From Sphingobium xenophagum NBRC 107872 (GTDB taxonomy: Bacteria; Pseudomonadota; Alphaproteobacteria; Sphingomonadales; Sphingomonadaceae): a DNA stretch of 64,000 nt. Every line of letters starts with the position of its first letter. Position 1 is the stretch's first letter. The notes under the pieces were generated by a model, which did no database searches, had not been told where the DNA came from, and worked only from the letters and a program-made list of their open reading frames with translations. The stretch spans positions 1 to 64,000 of the forward strand of contig NZ_BARE01000030.1 of the NCBI RefSeq assembly GCF_000367345.1, written 5' to 3'. The translations under genes were made by a program, and so were the position numbers. Shown here piece after piece: positions 44,142 to 52,937 of this stretch.

Positions 44142-45488
44142 ATGCTCAGCCTAGAAGAAGCCCAGTCGCGCGCGCAGGATCTGGTGAGCGCCGCGCGCAA
44201 GGCGGGGGCGGACGCAGCCGACGCCATCTATGCCTGCAATGCCTCCACCAACATATCGGTGCGGCTTGGCGCGCTGGAGGATATCGAGCGGTCGGAGGGC
44301 GAGGAGATCGGCCTGCGCGTGTTCATCGGCAACCGGTCGGCCAGCATTTCCGCGTCTGACATGAACCCCGCAACGCTCGGCACGCTGGTCGACCGGGCGG
44401 TGGCGATGGCGCGCGAAGCGCCCGAAGATCCTTATGCAGGCCTTGCCTCGCAAGACCGGCTGATGAAGAAGCGCCTGCCCGCGCTGGACCTGACCGACAG
44501 CGAGGAGCCGGAACCCGCTGCGCTGCGCGAACGCGCGATGATGGCGGAGGACGCGGCGCGCGCCGTGCCGGGCATCACCAACAGCGAGGGCGGCGGCGCG
44601 TCGAGCGGGCGTAGCCAGATTGCGCTGGCGACCAGCCATGGTTTTGCGGGCGCCTATGGCGCAACCAGCCATTCGACCTGGGCCAGCGTCCTGGCGGGCA
44701 GCGGATCGGACATGCAGCGCGACTATGCCAGTCACAGCGCGCGTCATCTGGAAGATCTAGACCAGGCCGAGGCGGTCGGCGTGCGGGCGGGCCAGCGGGC
44801 GGTGGCGCGGCTGAATCCGGTCAAGGTCGATAGCGGCGTCATGCCGGTGATTTTCGATCCGCGCATTGGTTCCAGCCTGGTGGGGCATCTGATTGGCGGC
44901 ATGGTCGGCCCGGCGATTGCGCGGCGATCGAGTTTCCTGCTCGAATCGCTGGGCGAGGCGCTGTTTGACGCGAACGTCACCATCATCGACGATCCTTTGC
45001 TGGTGCGCGGGCTGCGATCGCGCCCGTTCGATGGCGAAGGGCTGCCGGTCGAACGGCGCGCGCTGATCGACAAGGGGGTACTGACCGGCTGGCTGATGGA
45101 CAGTGCGTCGGCACGCCAGTTGGGACAGGAACCGACCGGCCATGCCAGCCGTGGCGGCAGCGGCGCGCCGGGGGTCAGCATCACCAACGTCCATATGGAG
45201 CCGGGCAGCATATCCCCCGGCGACCTGATGGCGGACGTGAAGCGCGGCATCTATGTCACCGAACTGATCGGCATGGGCGTCAACGGTGTCACGGGCGATT
45301 ATAGCCGGGGGGCAGCTGGCTTCCTGATCGAAAATGGCGCGGTGACCAACGCGGTGTCCGAAATCACCATCGCCAGCAATTTGAAGGCGATGTTCCGTTC
45401 CCTGATACCCGCCAATGACCTGCATTTCCGCTATGCCATGAATGTGCCGACGCTACGCGTCGACGGGATGACCGTTGCCGGGGGCTGA
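44142..45488 (+). CDS. pmbA: TldE/PmbA-type metalloprotease subunit
   Basis: The 448-residue protein of the TldD/TldE family is the PmbA-type subunit, which forms a heterodimeric protease with TldD that degrades unfolded peptides and trims modified peptides. Family segments: EEIGLRVFIGNRSASISASD near the start, SGVMPVIFDPRIGSSLVGHLIGGM in the middle and GVNGVTGDYSRGAAGFLIENG near the end. PmbA lacks the catalytic HExxxH of TldD, as expected. Overlaps the next gene by 14 bases. Confidence 0.92.
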   Translation: MLSLEEAQSRAQDLVSAARKAGADAADAIYACNASTNISVRLGALEDIERSEGEEIGLRVFIGNRSASISASDMNPATLGTLVDRAVAMAREAPEDPYAGLASQDRLMKKRLPALDLTDSEEPEPAALRERAMMAEDAARAVPGITNSEGGGASSGRSQIALATSHGFAGAYGATSHSTWASVLAGSGSDMQRDYASHSARHLEDLDQAEAVGVRAGQRAVARLNPVKVDSGVMPVIFDPRIGSSLVGHLIGGMVGPAIARRSSFLLESLGEALFDANVTIIDDPLLVRGLRSRPFDGEGLPVERRALIDKGVLTGWLMDSASARQLGQEPTGHASRGGSGAPGVSITNVHMEPGSISPGDLMADVKRGIYVTELIGMGVNGVTGDYSRGAAGFLIENGAVTNAVSEITIASNLKAMFRSLIPANDLHFRYAMNVPTLRVDGMTVAGG

Positions 45489-46269
45489 TATCGACCTGCG
45501 CGCGATCGTGGGGGCCGTGTCGGATGCGGCCGATCATGCGCTGGCGCTATGGGCGGGTGGCGAAACGCGCGTGCGCCAGTGGGAAAAAGTGCCGGGCCAT
45601 CCGGTATGCGATGCCGATCTGGAAGTCGACGGCCTGCTGCGCGCCTCGCTCGGCGCGATCGATCCGGGGGCGGGATGGCTGTCGGAAGAGACGGCCGATA
45701 CCGTGCATCGACTGGGCGTGTCCCGCGTGTGGGTGGTCGATCCGATCGACGGCACGCGCGACTATCTGCGCGGACGACGCGGCTGGGCGGTGTCGGTCGC
45801 GCTGGTCGAGGATGGCGCGGTGCGGCTGGGGATATTGGCCGCGCCTGCCCGCAACGAATATTGGATCGCGCAGGCCGGGCATGGGGCGACCCGCAATGGG
45901 AGGACGCTGCGCGCGGGATCCCGCACGCTTCTCACCGGCGCGCGGGTGCCAGCCGAACAATTGCCGCGTAACGACAATGATCTGGTGATGGTCGAAAAGC
46001 CCAACAGCATCGCGCTGCGCATGGCGATGGTTGCCGCCGATGAGGCTGATCTGGTCGCCACGGTGCGCTGGGGCAACGAATGGGACATAGCGGCCGCCGC
46101 GATCATCTGTCAGGAGGCCGGCGCGATGGTGACCGATGCGCTCGGCGATCCATTGCTGTTCAACCGGCCCCGGCCAACCGCCTTTGGCCTGCTATGCGCC
46201 GCGCCCGGCATCCACGCCGCCGCAACAGAAAGGCTTGCGCCGCGCGCGCGGGAGATATTGGGCGGTTAA
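45475..46269 (+). CDS. Inositol monophosphatase family protein, CysQ-like
   Basis: The 264-residue protein has the metal-binding motifs of the family: SEETAD (Glu ligand), WVVDPIDGTRDYLRGR (DPIDGT) and EWDIAAAAIICQEAGA (WDxAA). Lithium-sensitive phosphatase fold; the sequence and its 3'(2'),5'-bisphosphate-nucleotidase-like length suggest CysQ, but a general inositol phosphatase is not excluded. Start: TTG at 45475, overlapping pmbA by 14 bases. Operon with pmbA. Confidence 0.85.
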   Translation: MPGADIDLRAIVGAVSDAADHALALWAGGETRVRQWEKVPGHPVCDADLEVDGLLRASLGAIDPGAGWLSEETADTVHRLGVSRVWVVDPIDGTRDYLRGRRGWAVSVALVEDGAVRLGILAAPARNEYWIAQAGHGATRNGRTLRAGSRTLLTGARVPAEQLPRNDNDLVMVEKPNSIALRMAMVAADEADLVATVRWGNEWDIAAAAIICQEAGAMVTDALGDPLLFNRPRPTAFGLLCAAPGIHAAATERLAPRAREILGG

Positions 46270-46359
46270 TTGCAGGCGCTGACCGTTGGCGATGTCATTT
46301 TGCCCCGCATAGAGGATGATCGCGCGGTGGACGGAACTGCTCCCCACGAACCAGAGGGC
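46267..46359 (-). pseudogene. Remnant of an SGNH/GDSL hydrolase
   Basis: On the minus strand the frame reads ALWFVGSSSVHR immediately followed by AIILYAGQNDIANG. These look like block I (G-S-S-S) and block III (YAGxND) of SGNH hydrolases, which normally stand 40-60 residues apart; the part between and the catalytic Asp-x-x-His are missing. It points to an internally deleted gene. The surrounding 46270-46543 holds no intact gene. Confidence 0.45.
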
Positions 46360-46543
46360 GTGTGACGCGGATCCAACGTCCAATTCAGGGGACGCTTCAG
46401 GGCCATCCTGGCGGTCTTGAACGCATTTGCAGGTGGGCAAAAGCCATCGGAAGAATTGGTCTGTGCGAGTCGTTTAACGGGATGTTTAAGACATGGGCGG
46501 TAGCCAGTTTCTATCCAGATTATCGGGGACATAGGGCTATCAT

Positions 46544-47509
46544 GTGACGAAAAATCCGTCTGTGGACCTTATTAAAGGGGTGCTGATTCTATTCGTCATG
46601 GCAGGGCATGCCATGGAACTGACCCATCAGGCGCATCTGGCGATGTGGGTCGGGGCGGGTTTTCGCATGCCGTTGATGATCGGCATTTCGGGCTATCTGC
46701 TCAATCTCGTCCGCACGCGACATGATCCGCCAGAGCGAATTTTTGGTCGCTATGCCAATCGCATTCTGCTGCCATGGATGGTCGCGCTACTCATATATAT
46801 ACTGGTTAGCGGCTGGACAGTGAGTTGGACCCTGCCGATCGAGTTACTGCTGCGTCCGCCGTTTCACCTTTGGTACATACCGGTCCTGTTCTTCCTGATC
46901 CTGGTGACGCGACTGGTGCCTTTCTCGCCGCTCCAGTTGCTTGCCGTCGGGACGCCGATCAGCCTGGCGATCATGTATTGTTTTGGACTGGGGCATGGCG
47001 CGATCGGCGACAGTCTGTTGTCGCCCGACAATCGTTTCCTGCGCTTTCCTGTCTATTTCTTCTTCGGAATGCTGGTGGCGGAGCGAGGGTTGCCGAGCCG
47101 TTATCTGGGGGTGGTATTGCTGACCGGCGCGTTGGGCATGATATGGTGGAGCGCCCTCCAGGGTAGCGACAACGACTTGGCCTTCGTGCCTGCGCGGTTG
47201 CTGATGTGCCTGGGGTTGATCGCACTGTTGCCGCGCTTGTCAGCCTTACGCCTGTCGTTTGCGCCCCTCAATGCGCTGGGGCAGGACAGTTTGTTCTTCT
47301 ATCTGTGGCATCCCCTTGTGATGGCGGTGTTGATGATGGCGGGAGCAGATACTCTCCCCATGTTTGTCCTGTCGCTTCTGCTGCTGGCGGTTGCCAGCAA
47401 GTTGACGGCACGCCATGCGCTGGTCCAGCGGTTCGTCGGCAGTAGAGCGGCGATGCGTTCTGCGTCAGCGCCAATCGGGCCGGACACTGTTCCGGCCCGC
47501 GCCGCTTAG
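46544..47509 (+). CDS. Acyltransferase 3 family membrane protein
   Basis: The 321-residue protein with about ten membrane helices has the acyltransferase 3 (OafA-like) opening (VDLIKGVLILFVMAGHAMEL, with the conserved His), FRMPLMIGISGYLL and FHLWYIPVLFFLILV. Such enzymes O-acylate surface glycans or other extracytoplasmic acceptors. GTG start at 46544, no strong ribosome site seen. It lies next to an SGNH hydrolase remnant; these families often act together. Confidence 0.82.
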   Translation: MTKNPSVDLIKGVLILFVMAGHAMELTHQAHLAMWVGAGFRMPLMIGISGYLLNLVRTRHDPPERIFGRYANRILLPWMVALLIYILVSGWTVSWTLPIELLLRPPFHLWYIPVLFFLILVTRLVPFSPLQLLAVGTPISLAIMYCFGLGHGAIGDSLLSPDNRFLRFPVYFFFGMLVAERGLPSRYLGVVLLTGALGMIWWSALQGSDNDLAFVPARLLMCLGLIALLPRLSALRLSFAPLNALGQDSLFFYLWHPLVMAVLMMAGADTLPMFVLSLLLLAVASKLTARHALVQRFVGSRAAMRSASAPIGPDTVPARAA

Positions 47510-47542
47510 ACTGAGATCAGGCGCGCGTTACTAGAAAGATTC

Positions 47543-48082
47543 TTACAGCTTGCCATATTTGGCTTCGAAGCCGGCGATGTCGCCTGCGGCGAGATATTTG
47601 GCCTGGTCGATCCACTGGTCGCGGACCGGGCGGCCCTTGAAATTGCCGAGTTTGGCGTCGATCGCGGCGAGGTCCGTGTCGGTCCAGGCGGCGATCTGGG
47701 CGAAGCGGGTGACGCCGAGTTCGATCAGCAATGTCTTGAGCTTTGGTCCCACGCCCTTGAGGCGGAGCAGATCGTCGTCGGCTTCCGGTGCGGCCGTGGC
47801 GGCGGGTGAGACCGGCATGGGTTCCGGCGCTGGTTCGGGGGCAGTCGCGATCGGGGCTATAGGTGCTGTCGGCGCGGCCACGGGTTCGACCGGCGCGGCG
47901 ATGGGGGGCGCGGGTGTCGGCTCTACCAGAGCGGCAGGCGGGGTCTGGGCGGGCGGCGTGGGTGCGATGTCTTGCGGGGCGTCCTGCGCCTTATCCTTGC
48001 CGGACAGCAGAAAGACGAGGCCGATGATCACCAGCAGCCCGATCAACAGCCACAGGCCATAGTCCATGAAAAATTCCTGCAT
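47543..48082 (-). CDS. Membrane-anchored helix-hairpin-helix protein
   Basis: The 179-residue protein has an N-terminal membrane helix (YGLWLLIGLLVIIGLVFLL), a Pro/Ala-rich linker (residues 35-95) and a C-terminal helix-hairpin-helix domain (DDLLRLKGVGPKLKTLLIELGVTRFAQIAAW) like COG3743, a predicted DNA-binding domain. It may tether nucleic acid or protein to the membrane; the function is not known. Low-complexity linker fits a flexible tether. Confidence 0.75.
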   Translation of the reverse strand: MQEFFMDYGLWLLIGLLVIIGLVFLLSGKDKAQDAPQDIAPTPPAQTPPAALVEPTPAPPIAAPVEPVAAPTAPIAPIATAPEPAPEPMPVSPAATAAPEADDDLLRLKGVGPKLKTLLIELGVTRFAQIAAWTDTDLAAIDAKLGNFKGRPVRDQWIDQAKYLAAGDIAGFEAKYGKL

Positions 48083-48147
48083 CGCGCGCTGCCTTTCGTG
48101 ATTATGCCGTGCCTATGTAAATAGGTGTCGCCCCGTACGGCAAGGCT

Positions 48148-49425
48148 TCATGCCTGTTCGCGGGCGACTTCGCGCCAGCCGATGTCGCGGCGGCAAAAGC
48201 CGGTGGGGAAGTCGATGGCGTCGACTGCGGCGTAAGCTGCCGCCTGCGCCGCGCCGACCGTATCGCCGGTGGCGGTCACATTGAGGACGCGGCCGCCATT
48301 GGCGACCAGCGTGCCGTTCTGATCGGCGGTTCCAGCGTGGAACACCAGTGCGCCGCCAGCCTGCGCCGCGTCGATGCCGCTGATCGCGCCGCCCTTTTCC
48401 GGGGTGCCCGGATAGCCCTTGGCAGCCATGACGATGGTGAGAGCGGTGCGATCGGCCAGCGCGACTGGTCCCTGGCTGGCCAGCGTACCCTGGGCGACGC
48501 TGAGCAGCAGGTCGACCAGATCGCCGTCGAAGCGCATCATCAGCACCTGACATTCGGGATCGCCGAAGCGGGCATTATATTCGATCAGTTTCGGCCCCTG
48601 ATCGGTCAGCATCAGCCCGGCATAGAGCACGCCTGAGTAGGGCATGCCCTCGGCGGCCAAGGTGGCGACGGTCGGCCTGATGATCGTTTCGATCACCTGG
48701 GCTTCGAGTTCCGGGGTCAGGACGCGCGCCGGGCTGTAGGCGCCCATGCCCCCGGTATTCGGGCCGGTGTCGCCATCGCCCACCCGCTTGTGATCCTGCG
48801 CAGAGCCGAAGGGCAGGATGGCGGTGCCGTCGGTCAGCGCGAAGAAGCTGGCTTCCTCGCCGGTCATGAACTCTTCCAGCACCACTTCCTCGCCCGCCGC
48901 GCCGAACGCGCCGGAGAACATGGTGTCGAGCGCGTCCAGCGCTTCATCGCGCGTTTCGGCGATGATCACGCCCTTGCCCGCGGCGAGGCCATCGGCCTTT
49001 ATCACCACCGGCAGCGCGAAATCGTCCAGCGCGGCAATCGCGCCATCCTTGGACGTGACGCGGACATAGGCGGCAGTCGGAATGTTCGCGCGTTTGCACA
49101 GATCCTTGGTAAAGCCCTTTGACCCTTCGAGTTGCGCAGCCTTCTTGCCGGGGCCGAATACCGGCACGCCCATGGTGCGCAGATTATCGGCGAGGCCATC
49201 GACCAGCGGCGCTTCCGGGCCGATCACGACCAGCCCGATCGAATGGCGAGTGCAGAAATCCAGCACGGCGCGGTGATCGGTCGCGGCAAGGTCGACCAAT
49301 GTCGCGTGCTGGGCTATGCCGGGGTTGCCCGGCGCGGCATAGAGCGTATCGAGCCGGGGCGATTGCGCCAGCTTCCACGCCAGCGCATGTTCGCGGCCGC
49401 CGCCGCCAAGCAAAAGGATGTTCAT
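48148..49425 (-). CDS. purD: Phosphoribosylamine-glycine ligase
   Basis: The 425-residue ATP-grasp enzyme makes glycinamide ribonucleotide, the second step of purine synthesis. N-terminal [25 protein letters not shown]-grasp segments ([38 protein letters not shown]) and the terminal [10 protein letters not shown]-like [16 protein letters not shown] are diagnostic. The ATG at 49425 is preferred over one 9 bases upstream. It begins only 7 bases from the divergent xseA start. Confidence 0.96.
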   Translation of the reverse strand: MNILLLGGGGREHALAWKLAQSPRLDTLYAAPGNPGIAQHATLVDLAATDHRAVLDFCTRHSIGLVVIGPEAPLVDGLADNLRTMGVPVFGPGKKAAQLEGSKGFTKDLCKRANIPTAAYVRVTSKDGAIAALDDFALPVVIKADGLAAGKGVIIAETRDEALDALDTMFSGAFGAAGEEVVLEEFMTGEEASFFALTDGTAILPFGSAQDHKRVGDGDTGPNTGGMGAYSPARVLTPELEAQVIETIIRPTVATLAAEGMPYSGVLYAGLMLTDQGPKLIEYNARFGDPECQVLMMRFDGDLVDLLLSVAQGTLASQGPVALADRTALTIVMAAKGYPGTPEKGGAISGIDAAQAGGALVFHAGTADQNGTLVANGGRVLNVTATGDTVGAAQAAAYAAVDAIDFPTGFCRRDIGWREVAREQA

Positions 49426-49432
49426 GTCGCCC

Positions 49433-50926
49433 ATGTCCCCGGAATATGATGCCTATGACAGTTCGGGCCGCCTGTTAGCGGAGGAACGGGCGGGCGACAA
49501 CGCGCCGCCGCTGTCCGTCAGCGAATTGTCGGGGATGCTCAAGCGCACGGTGGAGGATCGTTTCGGCCATGTGCGGCTGCGCGGCGAGATTTCCGGGTTC
49601 AAGCGGGCGGCGTCCGGGCATCTCTATCTGGCGTTGAAAGACGATAATGCGGTGCTGGACGGGGTGATGTGGAAGGGCGGGGCGCAACGGCTGGCCTTTG
49701 CGCCACAGGATGGGGTGGAGGTGATCGCCACCGGCAAGCTGACCACCTATCCCGGCCGGTCGAAATATCAGATCGTGATCGATCGGATGGAGTTGGCGGG
49801 CGAAGGCGCGCTGATGGCGCTGCTGGAGAAGCTGAAAGCGAAACTCGCGGGCGAAGGGCTGTTTGCGGCGGAGCGCAAGCGGCGGCTGCCCTTCCTGCCG
49901 CGCACGATTGGCGTTGTGACATCGCCCACGGGCGCCGTCATTCGCGATATTTTGCACCGGCTGGCGGATCGCTGCCCGACCGATGTGCTGGTCTGGCCGG
50001 TGCTGGTGCAAGGGCAGGGGGCTGCCGAACAGATTGCGCGTGCGGTGCGCGGATTCAGCGCGATGGAAGCGGGCGGGCGGCTGCCGCGGCCCGATCTGGT
50101 GATCGTGGCGCGCGGCGGCGGATCGATCGAGGATCTGTGGAGCTTCAACGAGGAAATCGTCGTGCGCGCGGTCGCCGACTGTTCTATTCCGATCATTTCC
50201 GCGGTCGGGCATGAAACCGACACCACGCTGTGTGACTATGCCGCCGACATGCGCGCGCCCACGCCGACGGCGGCGGCGGAACTGGCGGTGCCGGTACGGG
50301 CGGACCTGCTGGCGATGCTGGGCGAGATGGGCTTGCGTGCCGGGCGCGCGGTACGGCGCGGGGCGGGGCAGGCCAGGGAAAGGCTGGAAATGCAGGCGCG
50401 GCTGATGCCGACGCCCGATATGCTGCTCGCCCCGCAGCGGCAACGGCTGGACCAGCTGTCCGACGCGCTGGGCAGCGGCTTGCGCCACCGGATTGCGGAT
50501 GCGCGCGCGCAACTGGGGCAAGCAGGCGGGGCGCTGCGACCGGCGCTGCTTCAGCAATATCTCCAGCGGGCGAGCGAGCGGCTGGACCGTTTGCGGCCAC
50601 GCCCTGACTATCTGGCGCGCGTCTATCGCGACCGGGCGACGGCGCTTGACCGGGTGTCGCGCCATTTCGCCTCGCTTGATCCCGACCTGCCGCTGGCGCG
50701 GGGCTATGCGCGGGTGATGGCCGACGGGCGGCTGGTTCAGTCGGTCGCAGCGGCGCAGGCCGCAGGCGCGGTGACGCTGCATTTCCGGGACGGGACGGTC
50801 GATGCGACGGTCGGGGATAGCGGGGCATCGCTTGAGAAGCCCGCCCCAGCCGCTATATCTGCTCCACCACGCCCGACGCGCAAACCGCGCGGGGTGGAAG
50901 AGCCGCAGAAGGATCTGTTTTCGTGA
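49433..50926 (+). CDS. xseA: Exodeoxyribonuclease VII large subunit
   Basis: The 497-residue large subunit of ExoVII degrades single-stranded DNA together with XseB. OB-fold N-terminus ([29 protein letters not shown]), then the catalytic core ([67 protein letters not shown]) and a C-terminal coiled coil are present. xseB is not in the window. ATG at 49433. Confidence 0.95.
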   Translation: MSPEYDAYDSSGRLLAEERAGDNAPPLSVSELSGMLKRTVEDRFGHVRLRGEISGFKRAASGHLYLALKDDNAVLDGVMWKGGAQRLAFAPQDGVEVIATGKLTTYPGRSKYQIVIDRMELAGEGALMALLEKLKAKLAGEGLFAAERKRRLPFLPRTIGVVTSPTGAVIRDILHRLADRCPTDVLVWPVLVQGQGAAEQIARAVRGFSAMEAGGRLPRPDLVIVARGGGSIEDLWSFNEEIVVRAVADCSIPIISAVGHETDTTLCDYAADMRAPTPTAAAELAVPVRADLLAMLGEMGLRAGRAVRRGAGQARERLEMQARLMPTPDMLLAPQRQRLDQLSDALGSGLRHRIADARAQLGQAGGALRPALLQQYLQRASERLDRLRPRPDYLARVYRDRATALDRVSRHFASLDPDLPLARGYARVMADGRLVQSVAAAQAAGAVTLHFRDGTVDATVGDSGASLEKPAPAAISAPPRPTRKPRGVEEPQKDLFS

Positions 50927-50946
50927 AGCGCCAGAAGGTCTGACCC

Positions 50947-51159
50947 ATGTTGATGTCCAACAGCGATCGTGTCGCCCGGCTCCATTATATGGCCTATAGT
51001 TTCCGCGTGCTGCAGGCGGGCGATCATGTGCTGTGCGCAGTGACCGGCCAGAAGATTGCGCTTGAGGATCTGCGCTATTGGAGCATCGCGCGGCAGGAAC
51101 CCTATGCCGATGCGGAAGCCTCTGCGCGGGCCGAAATCAAGGCGAATAGCGGCCGATGA
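50947..51159 (+). CDS. DUF2093 protein
   Basis: The 70-residue protein matches DUF2093, a small alphaproteobacterial family: VARLHYMAYSFRVLQAGDHVLCAVTGQKIALEDLRYWS followed by an Ala/Glu-rich tail. The CAVTGQ/LRYWS pattern is diagnostic. Function unknown. Sits between xseA and the M23 gene, whose ATG overlaps its stop by 4 bases. Confidence 0.85.
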   Translation: MLMSNSDRVARLHYMAYSFRVLQAGDHVLCAVTGQKIALEDLRYWSIARQEPYADAEASARAEIKANSGR

Positions 51160-51995
51160 GGCACTGGGCGGCGGTACTGCTGATTGCGCTGGCGGGCGTT
51201 TCCGCACCTGCCGCACCCTTGCCCGACCGCGCCGACTTCACGATCAAGGGGGCGGCGACGCAGGGTGGCGTGCTGCTGGGCACTGCCCCTGCGGGCACGG
51301 TGGCGTTGACGTTGGATGGCAAGCTGGTCCCGGTCGATGGCGATGGCCGTTTTCTGATCGCGTTCGATCGCGACGCCGGGCCGACCGGGCAACTGACCGC
51401 CCGCTTGGCCGATGGCCGCACGCTTGACCACCCGATTGCCATCGCTCCGCGTGCATGGCGGATCGAGCGGATCAATGCGCCGATGCGGCCCACCAAAAGC
51501 AGCGAGGCGTTTCTGGCGCTGCGCAAGCCGGAACTGGAACAGATCGCCGCTGCGCGGGCAGTGGTGACTGACGCCACGGGTTGGCGGCAGCGGTTCGTCT
51601 GGCCGCGAGTGGGGCGTATATCGGGCCTGTTCGGGTCGCAGCGCATCTATCAGGGGACGGCTGGCGCCTATCATGGCGGGGTCGACGTGGCCGGGGCGAC
51701 CGGTGCGCCGGTCGTGGCCCCGGCCGACGGCGTGGTGATACTGGCCGCCGACAAGCCTTTCACGCTGGAAGGCAATTTGCTGATGATCGACCACGGCCAT
51801 GGCCTGAACAGCGCGTTCCTGCATCTGTCGCGCGTTGATGTGAAGCTTGGCGATCATGTATCGCAGGGACAGCGTATCGGTGCGATCGGCGCGACGGGGC
51901 GGGCTACCGGCCCGCACCTTCATTGGGGAATGAAGTGGAATGACGCGCGGATCGATCCGCTCTTGCTCGCCGGGCCGATGCCCAGCGGGCAATAG
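51156..51995 (+). CDS. M23 family peptidase (LytM-type)
   Basis: The 279-residue protein has a signal peptide (HWAAVLLIALAGVSAPAAPLP), a beta-rich N-terminal domain and a C-terminal M23 (LytM) domain with Zn ligands in YHGGVDVAG (HxxxD) and PHLHWGMKWN (HxH). It probably cleaves peptidoglycan cross-links in the periplasm. ATG overlaps the DUF2093 stop. Confidence 0.9.
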   Translation: MRHWAAVLLIALAGVSAPAAPLPDRADFTIKGAATQGGVLLGTAPAGTVALTLDGKLVPVDGDGRFLIAFDRDAGPTGQLTARLADGRTLDHPIAIAPRAWRIERINAPMRPTKSSEAFLALRKPELEQIAAARAVVTDATGWRQRFVWPRVGRISGLFGSQRIYQGTAGAYHGGVDVAGATGAPVVAPADGVVILAADKPFTLEGNLLMIDHGHGLNSAFLHLSRVDVKLGDHVSQGQRIGAIGATGRATGPHLHWGMKWNDARIDPLLLAGPMPSGQ

Positions 51996-52000
51996 CCTCG

Positions 52001-52543
52001 TCAGCTTATCCGCTTCATCCTTACGGCGCGACCGCCATCGACCTTGCCCATGAAACTGCCCATGGCGGCGCGTTTCAGTTCGATCGACTGGCCGACCTTG
52101 GGATCACGCGCGGTCATCGCTTCGGTCGTGATCCATTGCGCGCCGTCGTCCAGCCCGATCTGCCATTTGCCATAGCCCAGGCTGCGGACCGATGCGATCA
52201 CCGCCTGGATATGGGTGACGCCTTCCTCGGCTGGCGCATCTTCCTTGTCGTCGCCACCGCCAAGGAAGGGCAATTTGGGGAAGGAGAAGCCGAACAGGGT
52301 CTTGCGCGTCTTGTTCAGTTCGCCCTTGTCCAGCACCACCACTTCATCGCGCTGCGCCGCAGCATCCATTGCGCCGACCTGCCGGTCGAAACAGGCAAGC
52401 CGTTCCGAATCAATTGTGATCGTCCGGCATTTCAAAAGGTCATTGAAAATTTCGGGTCGGGGCTGTTGCCGTTGCGGCGCAGCGGAAGATTGGGCCGCGA
52501 TACAGAGCGGGACCAGCAAAAACAGTGCGCGCAAGCCCGCCAT
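52001..52543 (-). CDS. Exported protein of unknown function
   Basis: The 180-residue protein has a signal peptide (MAGLRALFLLVPLCIAAQSSAA), then CRTITIDSERLACFDRQVG, a pattern shared by small exported proteins in which two cysteines precede a conserved helix (LACFD), and a C-terminal region with WQIGLDDGAQWITTEAM. The function is not known. The ATG at 52543 has GGAGA upstream; a longer frame to 52759 is not supported. Confidence 0.7.
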   Translation of the reverse strand: MAGLRALFLLVPLCIAAQSSAAPQRQQPRPEIFNDLLKCRTITIDSERLACFDRQVGAMDAAAQRDEVVVLDKGELNKTRKTLFGFSFPKLPFLGGGDDKEDAPAEEGVTHIQAVIASVRSLGYGKWQIGLDDGAQWITTEAMTARDPKVGQSIELKRAAMGSFMGKVDGGRAVRMKRIS

Positions 52544-52937
52544 AATCGTCTCTCCATCGCGTCGGACACTTTGTTCCTCTACAATGCACCCGCCAGAGGC
52601 AAGGTCAATATGCGCCTGCGAACGCCATCCAAGCAGGAGCAACGCCACAATAGGGCTGCCTTGTTTGGTCGCGCGGCATGATTGCTGCATGGCGTAGGAC
52701 CGTCGTGCAACTATATTGCTAACCACCTGTAAAACAGTCATGCCACGTTCATGTTGCATTTATGATACAGGGGCGTTCAAAAGCGGTGAATGCCCTTTTC
52801 CCCGGCTTTACAGCGCCGTTCGCCCCGCGCAGTTTCCCCCTATCCATATGGGGGGATCGCTGTCGGGCACCATGTCCCCCTGTAGGTGCATTAGAGTGGC
52901 AGGCCATCTGCCAACCTCCAGAGCAAGGGACTGGACC
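52544..52937. other. 394-bp divergent regulatory region of the receptor gene
   Basis: No gene is seen here. TATGAT at 52761-52766 is a possible -10 box on the plus strand without a good -35, and CCCCCTATCCATATGGGGGG at 52844-52863 can form a short hairpin in the receptor leader. No known riboswitch was recognised. Confidence 0.35.

Noticed and set aside
52544-52937. Riboswitch in the receptor leader
   Set aside because: A GC hairpin is present but no conserved cobalamin or other riboswitch core could be matched.
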